NCBI RefSeq assembly: GCF_000411475.1
Contig: NZ_KE150465.1
Coordinates: forward strand, 60,120 to 124,119
Direction: 5' to 3'
From: Streptococcus sp. HPH0090
GTDB taxonomy: Bacteria > Bacillota > Bacilli > Lactobacillales > Streptococcaceae
Length of the DNA: 64,000 nucleotides
Shown here: positions 17,777 to 26,125 of the stretch, piece by piece
Position numbering within the stretch: position 1 is the first letter of the stretch
How the letters are laid out: every line of letters begins with the position of its first letter
Program-made: the position numbers and the translations under genes
Notes under the pieces: generated by a model
What the model saw: the letters and a program-made list of their open reading frames with translations, nothing else
Database searches by the model: none
What the model was told of the DNA's origin: nothing

Positions 17777-17870
17777 TTAACGTTTACTAAATTGTGATGC
17801 TTTACGAGCTTTCTTAAGACCTGGTTGGGAAAGTATGGATTTCAGTTGGACTAAAAACAGCGTAATATAA
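17777..17870 (-). repeat. rpsI 3'-end duplicate, copy 3, plus shared flank (att-like scar)
   Basis: 17777-17826 repeats the last codons of rpsI, including the stop (reading [13 protein letters not shown]). 17827-17870 repeats a 40-odd bp flank also found at 21060-21101 but absent from real rpsI. It probably marks an old integration event at the rpsI 3' end. Confidence 0.8.
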
Positions 17871-18032
17871 CGGCTTTTCAGAACTATATCTACTAATTAA
17901 TTTCATAAAATATGAATCATTATTTTTTAAATAGGGGAATAGTTTAGGTCTGTAAGAATTAACTTATACACTTACAAGGTTTATTCTGATCGACTTTATA
18001 ACTGTCTACGAAAAAAAGACAGAAATGAGAGA

Positions 18033-18113
18033 TTGAGTGTGGGGAAAAAACTATTAGGTGTAGTTTCAATACTTCTACTAATGCTTTTGCTTATATTTAA
18101 TGCAAGTAAATAG
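18033..18113 (+). CDS. Possible 26-residue hydrophobic peptide
   Basis: From TTG 18033 (or GTG 18039) the frame reads SVGKKLLGVVSILLLMLLLI and a few more residues: a positively charged start and one membrane span. The ribosome binding site is weak. It may be a real small membrane peptide or the start of a lost gene. Nothing else coding-like was seen in 17871-18157. Confidence 0.22.
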   Translation: MSVGKKLLGVVSILLLMLLLIFNASK

Positions 18114-18157
18114 ACAATTCGTCCGAGCATTTCCTTCTCCATCTCCGTAGCAGAAAG

Positions 18158-18185
18158 TTGAGTTTATTTAACAAAATGATAAAAT
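18158..18185 (+). promoter_or_regulatory. Candidate gshAB promoter
   Basis: TTGAGT (18158-18163), 16 bp, TAAAAT (18180-18185) with TG one base upstream of the -10. It lies about 40 bp before the gshAB start. Confidence 0.5.
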
Positions 18186-18225
18186 GATAAAATAATAGAG
18201 AAACTAGTTATTTCGAGGCCCAATC

Positions 18226-20472
18226 ATGAACCTATCAAACGTATTTCAAAAATTATCCCCAAATACTCCCATCTTACAAGCTACCTTTGGTCTGGAGCGC
18301 GAATCTCTACGAATCAATACTGAAGGCCGTGTCGCTCAAACGCCACACCCTGAAAAATTGGGTTCTCGCAGTTTCCATCCCTATATCCAGACAGATTATA
18401 GCGAACCTCAACTAGAGCTCATTACACCGATAGCACAGTCGACCACGGAAGCTCGTCGCTTCCTCGGGGCCATCACCGATGTGGCTATTCGCTCAATGGA
18501 TAAGTCAGAATATCTTTGGCCTTTATCCATGCCACCTGTGATTGTAGAAGAAGAGATTCAGATTGCCCAGTTGGAAAGTGACTACGAGTATCAATACCGA
18601 GTTGGTTTGGCAGAACGCTACGGCAAATTGCTCCAGTCCATATCTGGAATTCACTATAATTTTGAACTCGGCAAAGATCTGACCCAGCAGCTCTTTGAAG
18701 TCAGTGACTATGACGATTTACTGACCTTCAAGAATGCCCTCTATCTCAAGTTAGCTCAGAACTTCTTGTGTTATCGCTGGCTCTTGACCTACCTTTACGG
18801 AGCAAGCCCGCTAGCAGAAAAAGGGTTTTTGACAGATGAAATTGGTTGCGTGCGGTCGATTCGTAACTCCAACTACGGCTATGTCAATGCCCCCGATGTT
18901 CACATTTCCTTCTCTTCACTGGAGCAATACGTGACCGACATCGAAAACGCTGTTGGATCTGGGCAACTGTCCTCTGAAAAAGAATTTTACTCTGCCATCC
19001 GTTTACGCGGTGCTAAGACTAGCCGGGACTTTTTGACTAAGGGCATCTCCTATCTAGAGTTCCGCAACTTTGACCTCAACCCCTTTGAGCCACTGGCAAT
19101 CAGCCAAGAAACACTAGACACCACCCACCTCTTTGCACTCGCACTCTTGTGGCTAGACGACATGGAGCAAGTCGACGAAGAATTGGCAGTAGCTGCTACT
19201 CTCAACAACCAAATCGCTCTCAGCCATCCCCACACACCACTTCCTAAAGAGGCTGACCCTAAACCTATCGTGACAGCCATGAAGGACATCGTCGCTCACT
19301 TTGGACTGGATGACTATTATAGCCAGCTTATCACTAAGGTGGAGGCCTCTCTTCTTGATCCACGTTTGACCCTTTCTGGAAAAATAGCAGAGCAGGTTGA
19401 AGAAGGGTCCCTTGAAAAATTTGGCCAACAACAAGGACAAGCCTTTCATGACTATGCTTGGACAGCACCTTATGCCCTCAAAGGCTATGAAAACATGGAA
19501 CTCTCCACCCAAATGATTCTCTTTGACGCCATTCAGCTGGGCTTGAACGTAGAAATTTTAGATGAGGAAGACCAATTTCTCAAACTCTGGCATGGTGACC
19601 ATGTGGAGTACATTAAAAATAGCAACATGACATCCAAAGATAACTACGTAATTCCACTGGCCATGGCTAATAAGGTTGTGACCAAAAAGATTTTGGACAA
19701 GGCTGGTTTTCCAGTACCTGCGGGAGCAGAATTTGCTAACAAGGACGATGCCTTGCGGTACTACGGACAAATAGCCAACTCTGCTATTGTTGTCAAACCC
19801 AAATCCACCAACTTCGGTCTGGGCATTTCCATCTTCCAAGAGTCAACAAGCCTTTCTGGCTATGAAAAAGCCCTAGACATCGCCTTTTCGGAAGATAGCC
19901 ATGTGCTAGTCGAGGAGTTTGTGGCAGGGACCGAGTACCGTTTCTTTATCTTGGATGGAAAATGCGAGGCTGTCGTGCTCCGCGTCGCGGCCAATGTCGT
20001 AGGCGACGGAAGCTCAAGCATCCGAGAATTAGTCGAAAAGAAAAACCAAGACCCTCTGCGTGGTCGCGACCATCGCTCACCTCTTGAAATCATCAATCTG
20101 GGTGATATTGAATTACTCATGTTGGAACAGCAGGGTTACACACCTGATACAGTCTTGCCTAAAGGTAGCCAAACCTTTCTGCGTGGTAATTCTAATATCT
20201 CAACTGGAGGCGACTCCATTGACATGACTGACCAGATGGGCGAGAGTTACAAACAACTAGCTGCCGATATGGCGACTGCTATGGGGGCTTGGGCCTGTGG
20301 AGTCGATTTGATTATCCCAGACTACACCAAGCCTGCTAGTAAGGAGCTACCAAATTGCACCTGTATCGAACTCAACTTCAATCCTGCCATGTACCTGCAC
20401 GCCTATACTTACGTAGGGCCAGGACAACGTATCACACCGAAAATTTTACGGAAGTTGTTTGGAGAGATATGA
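18226..20472 (+). CDS. gshAB: Bifunctional glutamate-cysteine ligase / glutathione synthetase GshAB (GshF)
   Basis: 748 residues, the normal length for the fused enzyme. Residues 1-450 are the type I gamma-glutamylcysteine ligase part (GLERESLRI near 23, then a conserved E/Q/Y-rich core). Residues about 480-748 are an ATP-grasp domain (VVKPKSTNFGLGI, VLVEEFVAGTEYRF) that adds glycine. Together they make glutathione for oxidative-stress defence. The gene stands alone on the plus strand between two rpsI-end scars, which suggests it arrived on or was trapped by an integrated element. Mitis-group strains differ in having this gene. Confidence 0.97.
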   Translation: MNLSNVFQKLSPNTPILQATFGLERESLRINTEGRVAQTPHPEKLGSRSFHPYIQTDYSEPQLELITPIAQSTTEARRFLGAITDVAIRSMDKSEYLWPLSMPPVIVEEEIQIAQLESDYEYQYRVGLAERYGKLLQSISGIHYNFELGKDLTQQLFEVSDYDDLLTFKNALYLKLAQNFLCYRWLLTYLYGASPLAEKGFLTDEIGCVRSIRNSNYGYVNAPDVHISFSSLEQYVTDIENAVGSGQLSSEKEFYSAIRLRGAKTSRDFLTKGISYLEFRNFDLNPFEPLAISQETLDTTHLFALALLWLDDMEQVDEELAVAATLNNQIALSHPHTPLPKEADPKPIVTAMKDIVAHFGLDDYYSQLITKVEASLLDPRLTLSGKIAEQVEEGSLEKFGQQQGQAFHDYAWTAPYALKGYENMELSTQMILFDAIQLGLNVEILDEEDQFLKLWHGDHVEYIKNSNMTSKDNYVIPLAMANKVVTKKILDKAGFPVPAGAEFANKDDALRYYGQIANSAIVVKPKSTNFGLGISIFQESTSLSGYEKALDIAFSEDSHVLVEEFVAGTEYRFFILDGKCEAVVLRVAANVVGDGSSSIRELVEKKNQDPLRGRDHRSPLEIINLGDIELLMLEQQGYTPDTVLPKGSQTFLRGNSNISTGGDSIDMTDQMGESYKQLAADMATAMGAWACGVDLIIPDYTKPASKELPNCTCIELNFNPAMYLHAYTYVGPGQRITPKILRKLFGEI

Positions 20473-20480
20473 GAATAAGA

Positions 20481-20512
20481 TCAGAGATTTTCTGAGCTTA
20501 CTTTTTTATATT
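20481..20512 (+). terminator. Possible gshAB terminator
   Basis: A short TCAGA/TCTGA stem is followed by a T-rich stretch (ACTTTTTTAT), 9 bp after the gshAB stop. The stem is weak. Confidence 0.4.
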
Positions 20513-20599
20513 TGATAAATGGTAAAATATAGTGCAACAAAAAACTCATAGAGCCCAATCTCGTGTAAACTGTAAGTAACCACACTAAACAGAACACGG

Positions 20600-20935
20600 G
20601 AGAAATCTATAAGCTACCATCATATTACCATAATTGAGCGAATTAAGATAGAGACTTACCTAGAATTAGGTCTCAAACCCTGCCAAATAGCTAGAAAATT
20701 AGGCGTTCACAAATCAACCTTCTCAAGAGAATTAAGTGTGGTAATGACACTTACTCTGCACAAGCAGCACAAACACACAATGAACAATTGGCGAAGCAGA
20801 AGGGAAGAAAATCGAGTTAGACTCCTGTGAATTGAAGTAGGAAATTAAAGAGCGATTACAATCTTCATGGTCTCCAGAACAAATTTGTAGTCGTTATCAA
20901 CTTGAAAATAGGTCCATGGTGTCCTTCAAAATCCA
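20600..20935 (+). pseudogene. Decayed IS30-family transposase fragment
   Basis: From about 20615 the plus strand reads YHHITIIERIKIETYLELGL and goes on to QIARKLGVHKSTFSREL, the helix-turn-helix start of IS30-type transposases. It then breaks into several frames with stops. Only the N-terminal third is recognisable; no DDE domain or clear terminal repeats remain. Confidence 0.75.
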
Positions 20936-20957
20936 ATTTGTAAAATTAAGCTAAAAA

Positions 20958-20990
20958 AAAGCATCTCGTATTTTTGATACGAAATGCTTT
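20958..20990 (-). terminator. Duplicate of the rpsI terminator (copy 2)
   Basis: AAAGCATTTCGTATC/GATACGAGATGCTTT hairpin with T run, almost the same as the true rpsI terminator at 23628-23662. The duplication therefore extends past the rpsI stop. Confidence 0.8.
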
Positions 20991-21009
20991 TAATAAATGT
21001 AAATAAGTT

Positions 21010-21101
21010 TTAACGTTTACTAAATTGTGACGCTTTACGGGCCTTTTTCAAGCCTGGTTTGGAAAGTATGAATTTCAGTTGGACTAAAAACAGCGTAATA
21101 T
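21010..21101 (-). repeat. rpsI 3'-end duplicate, copy 2, plus shared flank (att-like scar)
   Basis: 21010-21059 repeats the last 16 codons and stop of rpsI ([16 protein letters not shown]). 21060-21101 repeats the flank seen next to copy 3. An open frame of 67 codons through here (to 21213) is a chance fusion, not a gene. Confidence 0.85.
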
Positions 21102-21375
21102 CAAGACTTTTCTCCGCTTTTATAAAAGCTTTTTTCCAATCAAATTCAACTAATTTTATCCGAATGGTGTGGATTTTACCCCCAAAATTACAGAGAATGG
21201 AGCTGATAAACACTAAACGTTCACACCATTAGTTAAATGATTTTTTGTTCATCATTTTTCTTAGATGATAGAACTTCTAATTTATTTCTTATTCAAGCAA
21301 AAACAACCTGCTATAAGTAAGAAAGAGGAAGATACAAGAAAAACACGGCGTAAAAACCGATTCAGTTCATTGTCC
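21102..21375. other. Non-coding stretch without recognised features
   Basis: AT-rich spacer between the rpsI-end scar and the DUF389 gene. I see no RNA gene, promoter or repeat here. Confidence 0.5.
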
Positions 21376-22425
21376 TCAATCCTTGTCTGCTTCATTTTCT
21401 TTTACGAGATCGTTTTGTGAATCTTTTTCAGAGAGTTTTTGATCAATATACTTGTCAATGTTTTCATAAAATTCCTTGGTCGCTTCACTATCTAATGTTG
21501 GCGAGTTCTGAACTTGATTCACTTTCAATTGAACAGATTGAATACCGTAAGAGGCTTGTTTTTGGTGGAGTGTTTCTAATTCTTCTTCTGAAATCGGATC
21601 TCCAACAACCGTCAAGACCAATTCATTGTTACTTGACTTGTAGACTTGATTAATAACCGTATAATTGGCGAACTCTTTTCCTACAAACTGTTTGATCCCT
21701 TCTTTGCGCGCTTGTTCTATTGTCAGAGTAACTGCCGAATAGCTAGCTGGAAGAATCAACAATACAATCAAAGATATCAAGCCAATTCTCATTTTAATGC
21801 TCAGCTCTTTAAATGAAGTTAAAGGAGATTTTCTCATCAAAATTCTTGTTCCAACAATGTTGGCTAGCATGATAAAGACACAGTTGATCAAGAAAAGATA
21901 GAGAGCCCCCAATAAAAATCGTACATTCCCATTAGCTAAACCATAGCCAGCAGTACAGATAGGCGGCATCAGAGCTGTAGCAATGGCTACTCCTGGCACG
22001 ATATTGTTTGCTTCTTTTTTCCTTGAACCGATCACACCAGCAATCCCACCAGCAATAGCAATGAGGACATCCCAAATGGTTGGAGAGGTTCGTGCAATCA
22101 ACTCGCTACTTGCATAAGACAAGGGAGAAATCCAGAAATACAGAGTCGAGACAAGCAAACTGACCAACACTTGAGTCAATAAAACCTCTAGAGATTGCTT
22201 GATTAAACGCGTATCAAAAATAGCTAAACCGAATCCCAGTCCAACAATCGGTGTCATGAGAGGTGAAATCAACATGGCTCCTATAATGACAGCTGTTGAA
22301 TTCATATTTAGTCCGATAGAGGCAATAAAAATTGCACACATCAAAATCGCTGTATCTCTCAATCGAACATGAAGGTCATCGTATAATTTCTCACGGTATT
22401 CCCGTGTTGAATAATTGGCAGTCAT
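21376..22425 (-). CDS. DUF389 family membrane protein
   Basis: 349 residues with about six membrane segments (25-215) carrying the DUF389 signatures NMNSTAVIIGAMLISPLM and ALMPPICTAGYGLANG. A soluble domain (about 230-310) and a charged tail follow. The family is widespread and its function is not settled. The start overlaps the stop of the K+-channel gene by 4 bp, so the two form an operon. It lies inside the rpsI-adjacent patchwork. Confidence 0.9.
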   Translation of the reverse strand: MTANYSTREYREKLYDDLHVRLRDTAILMCAIFIASIGLNMNSTAVIIGAMLISPLMTPIVGLGFGLAIFDTRLIKQSLEVLLTQVLVSLLVSTLYFWISPLSYASSELIARTSPTIWDVLIAIAGGIAGVIGSRKKEANNIVPGVAIATALMPPICTAGYGLANGNVRFLLGALYLFLINCVFIMLANIVGTRILMRKSPLTSFKELSIKMRIGLISLIVLLILPASYSAVTLTIEQARKEGIKQFVGKEFANYTVINQVYKSSNNELVLTVVGDPISEEELETLHQKQASYGIQSVQLKVNQVQNSPTLDSEATKEFYENIDKYIDQKLSEKDSQNDLVKENEADKD

Positions 22426-22745
22426 TTGTCCTCTCCTCTTTCCTTATTTAAATTGGTATAATAATTAAAAATAACAGCTGATAAACAGCCAAAAAATATG
22501 AGCCCATAAATCGTCAAGAAGACACTGGTAATCCTTCCAATCAAGGTCACAGCTAGGAGATCCCCGTAGCCGACAGTCGTCGAAGTCACAAAAGCATACC
22601 AAAGACCGTCTCCGTAATTTGTGATAGCAGGTTCAACTAGGAAAAGCACGCCTCCTGACCCAAAAACAAAGGTCACAAAACTCAGAGCAAACCGAGTAAA
22701 ACCCGTAACCTGCATAATATGCCATAACATTTTTAAACGTTTCAT
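22422..22745 (-). CDS. Small two-transmembrane potassium channel
   Basis: 107 residues: membrane segment about 17-37, a pore helix, the selectivity filter TVGYGD at 57-62, and a second segment at 70-93. This is the minimal K+-channel pore. It ends right after the second helix and lacks the RCK/TrkA regulatory domain usual in bacterial channels, so gating would be simple or supplied by another protein. It is coupled to the DUF389 gene. Confidence 0.92.
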   Translation of the reverse strand: MKRLKMLWHIMQVTGFTRFALSFVTFVFGSGGVLFLVEPAITNYGDGLWYAFVTSTTVGYGDLLAVTLIGRITSVFLTIYGLIFFGCLSAVIFNYYTNLNKERGEDK

Positions 22746-22906
22746 TTGTTCTCCTTATTCATACTAGCTCCTGACCGAGCCGTTTTTTTCCAATAATCAA
22801 AGTGAAGATAGGACATGATCTCCATCAGAGAAAGATAGACAAACTGATAGATCTGATTTAAGCTGATTATCAACTGATATTGTTTGAAAAATGACTGGAA
22901 GAAAGA

Positions 22907-23328
22907 TCAGATATGACTGTCTTGAATCAGTCCCTTCTTAATATCAGACAGGATATTAGCTAAAGCTCCCAAGGACTGAAACGGTAAATCCTTGACATTT
23001 ATATAGATCCGGTCCACCACATCATTCAGACTGGTATCTTGGATGGCATGAAATTCTCCAAAGAGAACTCCTGCCGCTCCAAGAGTAGAAACAAATTCCA
23101 CCAAATAATTTCTGAGGAAATTTTCTCAACCTTTTCCCATAATGTGTTTAGTGCCATCCATAACGATCCCAACCAGAAAAAGGAAAGAAAACAAGCAAAG
23201 AAATTTTGCCGTAAATCCCAAAAAGCTTCAAGACTTGGTGTTGTTGGTTTTTCTAACTCTAAAACCAAGATGGTCATAATAATTGCTAGAACAGCATCTG
23301 TCAATACAATTAATCTGTCTTTCTTCAT
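22907..23328 (-). pseudogene. Broken TMEM175 (DUF1211)-like potassium channel gene
   Basis: From ATG 23328 (after GGGGATG) the frame reads MKKDRLIVLTDAVLAIIMTI, close to the TMEM175 first helix with its (F)(S/T)D signature. It continues through a second hydrophobic stretch to IIWWN. Frames then change near 23080-23100, and the downstream frame (GAAGVLFGEFHAIQDTSLND, ending at 22907) does not look like TMEM175. This is a frameshifted or chimeric remnant. The 22746-22906 stretch shows only another fragment of open frame. Confidence 0.6.
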
Positions 23329-23627
23329 CGGATTGCATCCCCTTTCTTTTTTGTAACATTCTATCTTATCGCATAATATTGGATATTCTTTCATAATCCG
23401 ACTACAAACAAAAATAAACCAAAAAGTATGTCCCTATTATACTATATTTAACTCTAGAAGTATTCATCCATCTAATTAATAAATATATCATATTTCACAA
23501 TAAGTGAATACTATCAAAGATTCATCCCCTTTCACTTCATCATGTAGTGTTGCTTAGATTTATCAAAAACAACCAAATTTGTATTAATTTCAAGTATCAC
23601 CTAGTTACAAAAATTTGGGGTGAACAG

Positions 23628-23662
23628 AAAAAGCATCCCGTATTTTTGATACGAAATGCTTT
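23628..23662 (-). terminator. rpsI terminator
   Basis: Minus strand AAAGCATTTCGTAT/ATACGGGATGCTTT with T run, about 20 bp after the rpsI stop. The stretch 23395-23627 upstream of the channel remnant holds no gene. Confidence 0.85.
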
Positions 23663-23681
23663 CAATAAGTTTAAATAAGTT

Positions 23682-24074
23682 TTAACGTTTACTAAATTGT
23701 GATGCTTTACGAGCTTTTTTCAAGCCTGGTTTCTTACGTTCAACTTTACGTGAGTCACGTGTAAGAAGTCCTGCGCGTTTCAATGAATCGCGGAAGTCTG
23801 GGTCTACTTGAAGAAGGGCACGAGCGATACCGTGACGGATAGCTCCTGCTTGACCAGCGTATCCACCACCTACAACGTTAACGAAAACGTCGTATGAACC
23901 TGCAGTTGAAGTAACTGCGAATGGTTGGTTGATTACAAGACGAAGGTCAGCGTGTGGGATGTACTCTTCAACATCTTTTTTGTTAACAGTGATTTTACCA
24001 GTTCCTGGAACAAGGCGAACGCGTGCAACAGCGTTTTTACGACGTCCAGTACCTGCATATTGTGCTTGTGACAT
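23682..24074 (-). CDS. rpsI: 30S ribosomal protein S9
   Basis: 130 residues, full length, with [17 protein letters not shown] at the N terminus and the basic tail [16 protein letters not shown] that reaches the ribosomal P site. It is second in the rplM-rpsI operon. Its 3' end is copied twice downstream (21010 and 17777). Confidence 0.99.
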   Translation of the reverse strand: MSQAQYAGTGRRKNAVARVRLVPGTGKITVNKKDVEEYIPHADLRLVINQPFAVTSTAGSYDVFVNVVGGGYAGQAGAIRHGIARALLQVDPDFRDSLKRAGLLTRDSRKVERKKPGLKKARKASQFSKR

Positions 24075-24092
24075 ACTTTATTGTTCCTTTCC

Positions 24093-24539
24093 TTAGATAA
24101 GTCCTGAAATATCAAGAACTTCTGGTTGTTGTGCAGCGTGAGTGTGCTCAGCTCCAACGAATACTTTCAATTTCATACCTTGAGCGCGGCCAAGAGTATT
24201 GTGTGGAAGCATACCTTTAACTGATTTCTCAATCAAACGTACTGCATTTTTAGAACGAAGTTCACCAGCAGAGATTGATTTCAATCCACCTGGGTGGTTT
24301 GAGTGAGTGTAGTAAATCTTATCAGTTGCTTTTTTACCAGTCAATTTAACCTTTTCAGCATTGATAACGATTACGAAGTCACCTGTATCAGTGTGTGGTG
24401 TGAATGTTGGTTTGTTTTTTCCGCGAAGCACGCTAGCAACAACTGCTGAAAGGCGTCCAAGAGGTACATCAGTTGCGTCAACAACGTACCATTTGCGTTC
24501 TACTTGGCCTGGTTTAGCCATGAATGTAGTTTTGTTCAT
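24093..24539 (-). CDS. rplM: 50S ribosomal protein L13
   Basis: 148 residues, the standard length, with typical signatures ([23 protein letters not shown]). It is first in the operon, 18 bp before rpsI, and preceded by a structured leader. Confidence 0.99.
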   Translation of the reverse strand: MNKTTFMAKPGQVERKWYVVDATDVPLGRLSAVVASVLRGKNKPTFTPHTDTGDFVIVINAEKVKLTGKKATDKIYYTHSNHPGGLKSISAGELRSKNAVRLIEKSVKGMLPHNTLGRAQGMKLKVFVGAEHTHAAQQPEVLDISGLI

Positions 24540-24564
24540 GATTTCTCCTATATGAATGTCGTTT

Positions 24565-24637
24565 TTGTTTACAGGGCGGATGTTCCGGTCCGCAAGTTAT
24601 TTGAAAGGTTCCGGGGCCTTACAAATGGGGTAAACAA
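24565..24637 (-). promoter_or_regulatory. Structured rplM leader RNA (L13-leader-type)
   Basis: A closing stem TTGTTTAC/GTAAACAA (24630-24637 with 24565-24572) encloses two hairpins, AAGG...CCTT and GCGGA...TCCGC, each with a CCGGAAC loop region. It lies between promoter and rplM, as r-protein autoregulatory leaders do. Control by L13 binding is inferred from the known L13 leaders of Firmicutes. Confidence 0.65.
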
Positions 24638-24648
24638 TACCGCCTACT

Positions 24649-24678
24649 ATTGTATCAAAATTCTCAGATAAAAGTCAA
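24649..24678 (-). promoter_or_regulatory. rplM-rpsI promoter
   Basis: Minus strand TTGACT (24673-24678), 18 bp, TACAAT (24649-24654) with an extended TGA before the -10. Confidence 0.75.
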
Positions 24679-24698
24679 GCGGTTGGGAAAATATTTTT

Positions 24699-25406
24699 TT
24701 ATTTCTGCCAGATTCGTAGTCTTCTTTCCCCCTTCTCCTCAAGCATAGTCTGAAAAGCTTTAGAGACTAAATAAATGGCACAAGTCAAGAATAGGGTAAC
24801 GACTAGATAATTGATCAAAGGACCGTGGTCTCCAACCAATGGTGGTTTTGTCAAAAAGCCATAATCTCCACCCGTCATTAGATTAATCATAAAGATCAGC
24901 GCATTAAGCGAAGATGTGATGATTAGGATTCGTTTGAAATCCAATAAATTAGCATCGTAGTCCTTCAAGAGATAAATAAAGGAATTTCCAAGAAGGGCTA
25001 AGTGTCCGAAAATAAAGGACAAAATGGCAATATGTGGGAAGGGATAAGGATCTGGTACTGGATAAACAAAGGCTGCCAAAGTCCCAAAGGTTCCGAGAAC
25101 AGCAAAATACTGTTTGACTCTAGAGACACCCGGGGTCAAAAGCACTACAAACATTGCTAAACGGCAATGATAAAAGGGTAGGCTTTCTGTTAAAGGCATC
25201 TGATTGACCAAATACCAACCGTAGAGAAGGATTAACTGGGTCGCCTGTAAAATCTGGAAAAATCGCTGACAAATCTTATTATTACCATAGCGATAGGCAA
25301 GAAATACAGTCAATGCCAATAAACTAAATAGACTTCCATACCAAAGAAGATCAAATTGGGGTGGCTCTGTCGGCTTCGTGCTAAATAAAGCATCCCAAAC
25401 ATTCAT
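24699..25406 (-). CDS. TIGR02206/YwaF family membrane protein
   Basis: 235 residues with about six to seven membrane segments. The family signatures are the HCRLAMF core near residue 80 and an N/TGGDYGFL...PP motif near 177-190. Function is unknown. It stands alone between the rplM promoter and the NUDIX gene. Confidence 0.85.
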   Translation of the reverse strand: MNVWDALFSTKPTEPPQFDLLWYGSLFSLLALTVFLAYRYGNNKICQRFFQILQATQLILLYGWYLVNQMPLTESLPFYHCRLAMFVVLLTPGVSRVKQYFAVLGTFGTLAAFVYPVPDPYPFPHIAILSFIFGHLALLGNSFIYLLKDYDANLLDFKRILIITSSLNALIFMINLMTGGDYGFLTKPPLVGDHGPLINYLVVTLFLTCAIYLVSKAFQTMLEEKGERRLRIWQK

Positions 25407-25528
25407 GTAACTTTCCTCATTTTCATATAAGCAGACCTCTTACTCATTTCTATAGAGCCTAGCTTACATTTATTTCTTATATTTTTGTGTTCCAAAGTAG
25501 CTATCGGCCTTAAGATAAAGCCAAGCTT

Positions 25529-26104
25529 CTAATCAATATATTGTTCCCGCTCACCCTGATAAACCTGCCAAAGAATATCCATTTGTTCCTTAGTTATTCT
25601 TTTTTCAGATAAGGGAGGGAGAGCCGAAATGTCAAAAAATCCTAATTCAGCAACTTCTTGATTTTCTTGAAATTGTCCATCTAATAACTGACAGTCAAAG
25701 ACGAACTTTGCATACTGCTTGTTCTGAAGTTGAAAGCGGTTGGTATCAAAAACTGCCAATAAAGAGCCTACTTCTGCTGAAAATCCTGTTTCTTCCTGAA
25801 CTTCTTTTCGAATATTTTCCTTGGGAGAATATCCTATCTCACCAAAGCCACCAGGTAATGCCCAAGTATCCTCTCCTTGTCCTCTAACCAAACAAATCTT
25901 CTGGTCTTGAACAATCCAAGCTCGCACATCCATCAAGGGAGTTGCATAGCTACCTGACGGCTGAAAAATTGCAGTCAATTCCTCTTGATTGAGCTCTGTT
26001 TGATCCTGCAAAACACTCCATAAAATCTGACGTAAATCCTCATAACGTTCACGGTCAAAAGGATCCCTTGTATAGGTCAAACCAGTATCGGTAATGGCTA
26101 ACAT
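25529..26104 (-). CDS. NUDIX hydrolase with Nudix_N_2-type N-terminus
   Basis: 191 residues. Residues 1-65 form the small N-terminal domain of YjhB-type NUDIX enzymes; the Nudix box is at about 85-108 (GGFGEIGYSPKENIRKEVQ then EETGF). Within the box the first Glu is Tyr and the Arg is Lys, which I recall as usual for this subfamily; the EExG catalytic part is intact. Likely substrates are ADP-ribose-like nucleoside diphosphates. It follows murF with a 21-bp gap. Confidence 0.88.
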   Translation of the reverse strand: MLAITDTGLTYTRDPFDRERYEDLRQILWSVLQDQTELNQEELTAIFQPSGSYATPLMDVRAWIVQDQKICLVRGQGEDTWALPGGFGEIGYSPKENIRKEVQEETGFSAEVGSLLAVFDTNRFQLQNKQYAKFVFDCQLLDGQFQENQEVAELGFFDISALPPLSEKRITKEQMDILWQVYQGEREQYID

Positions 26105-26125
26105 TCTCTGCAGAGCCTTGCAAAA

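Noticed and set aside
21010-21213. 67-codon frame ending in the S9 tail
   Set aside because: A chance fusion of spacer sequence with the duplicated rpsI end; no ribosome binding site and unrelated N-terminal part.
25529-26104. NUDIX enzyme inactive because the first Nudix-box Glu is Tyr
   Set aside because: This substitution is, as I recall, normal in the YjhB-type subfamily, and the EExG part is intact.
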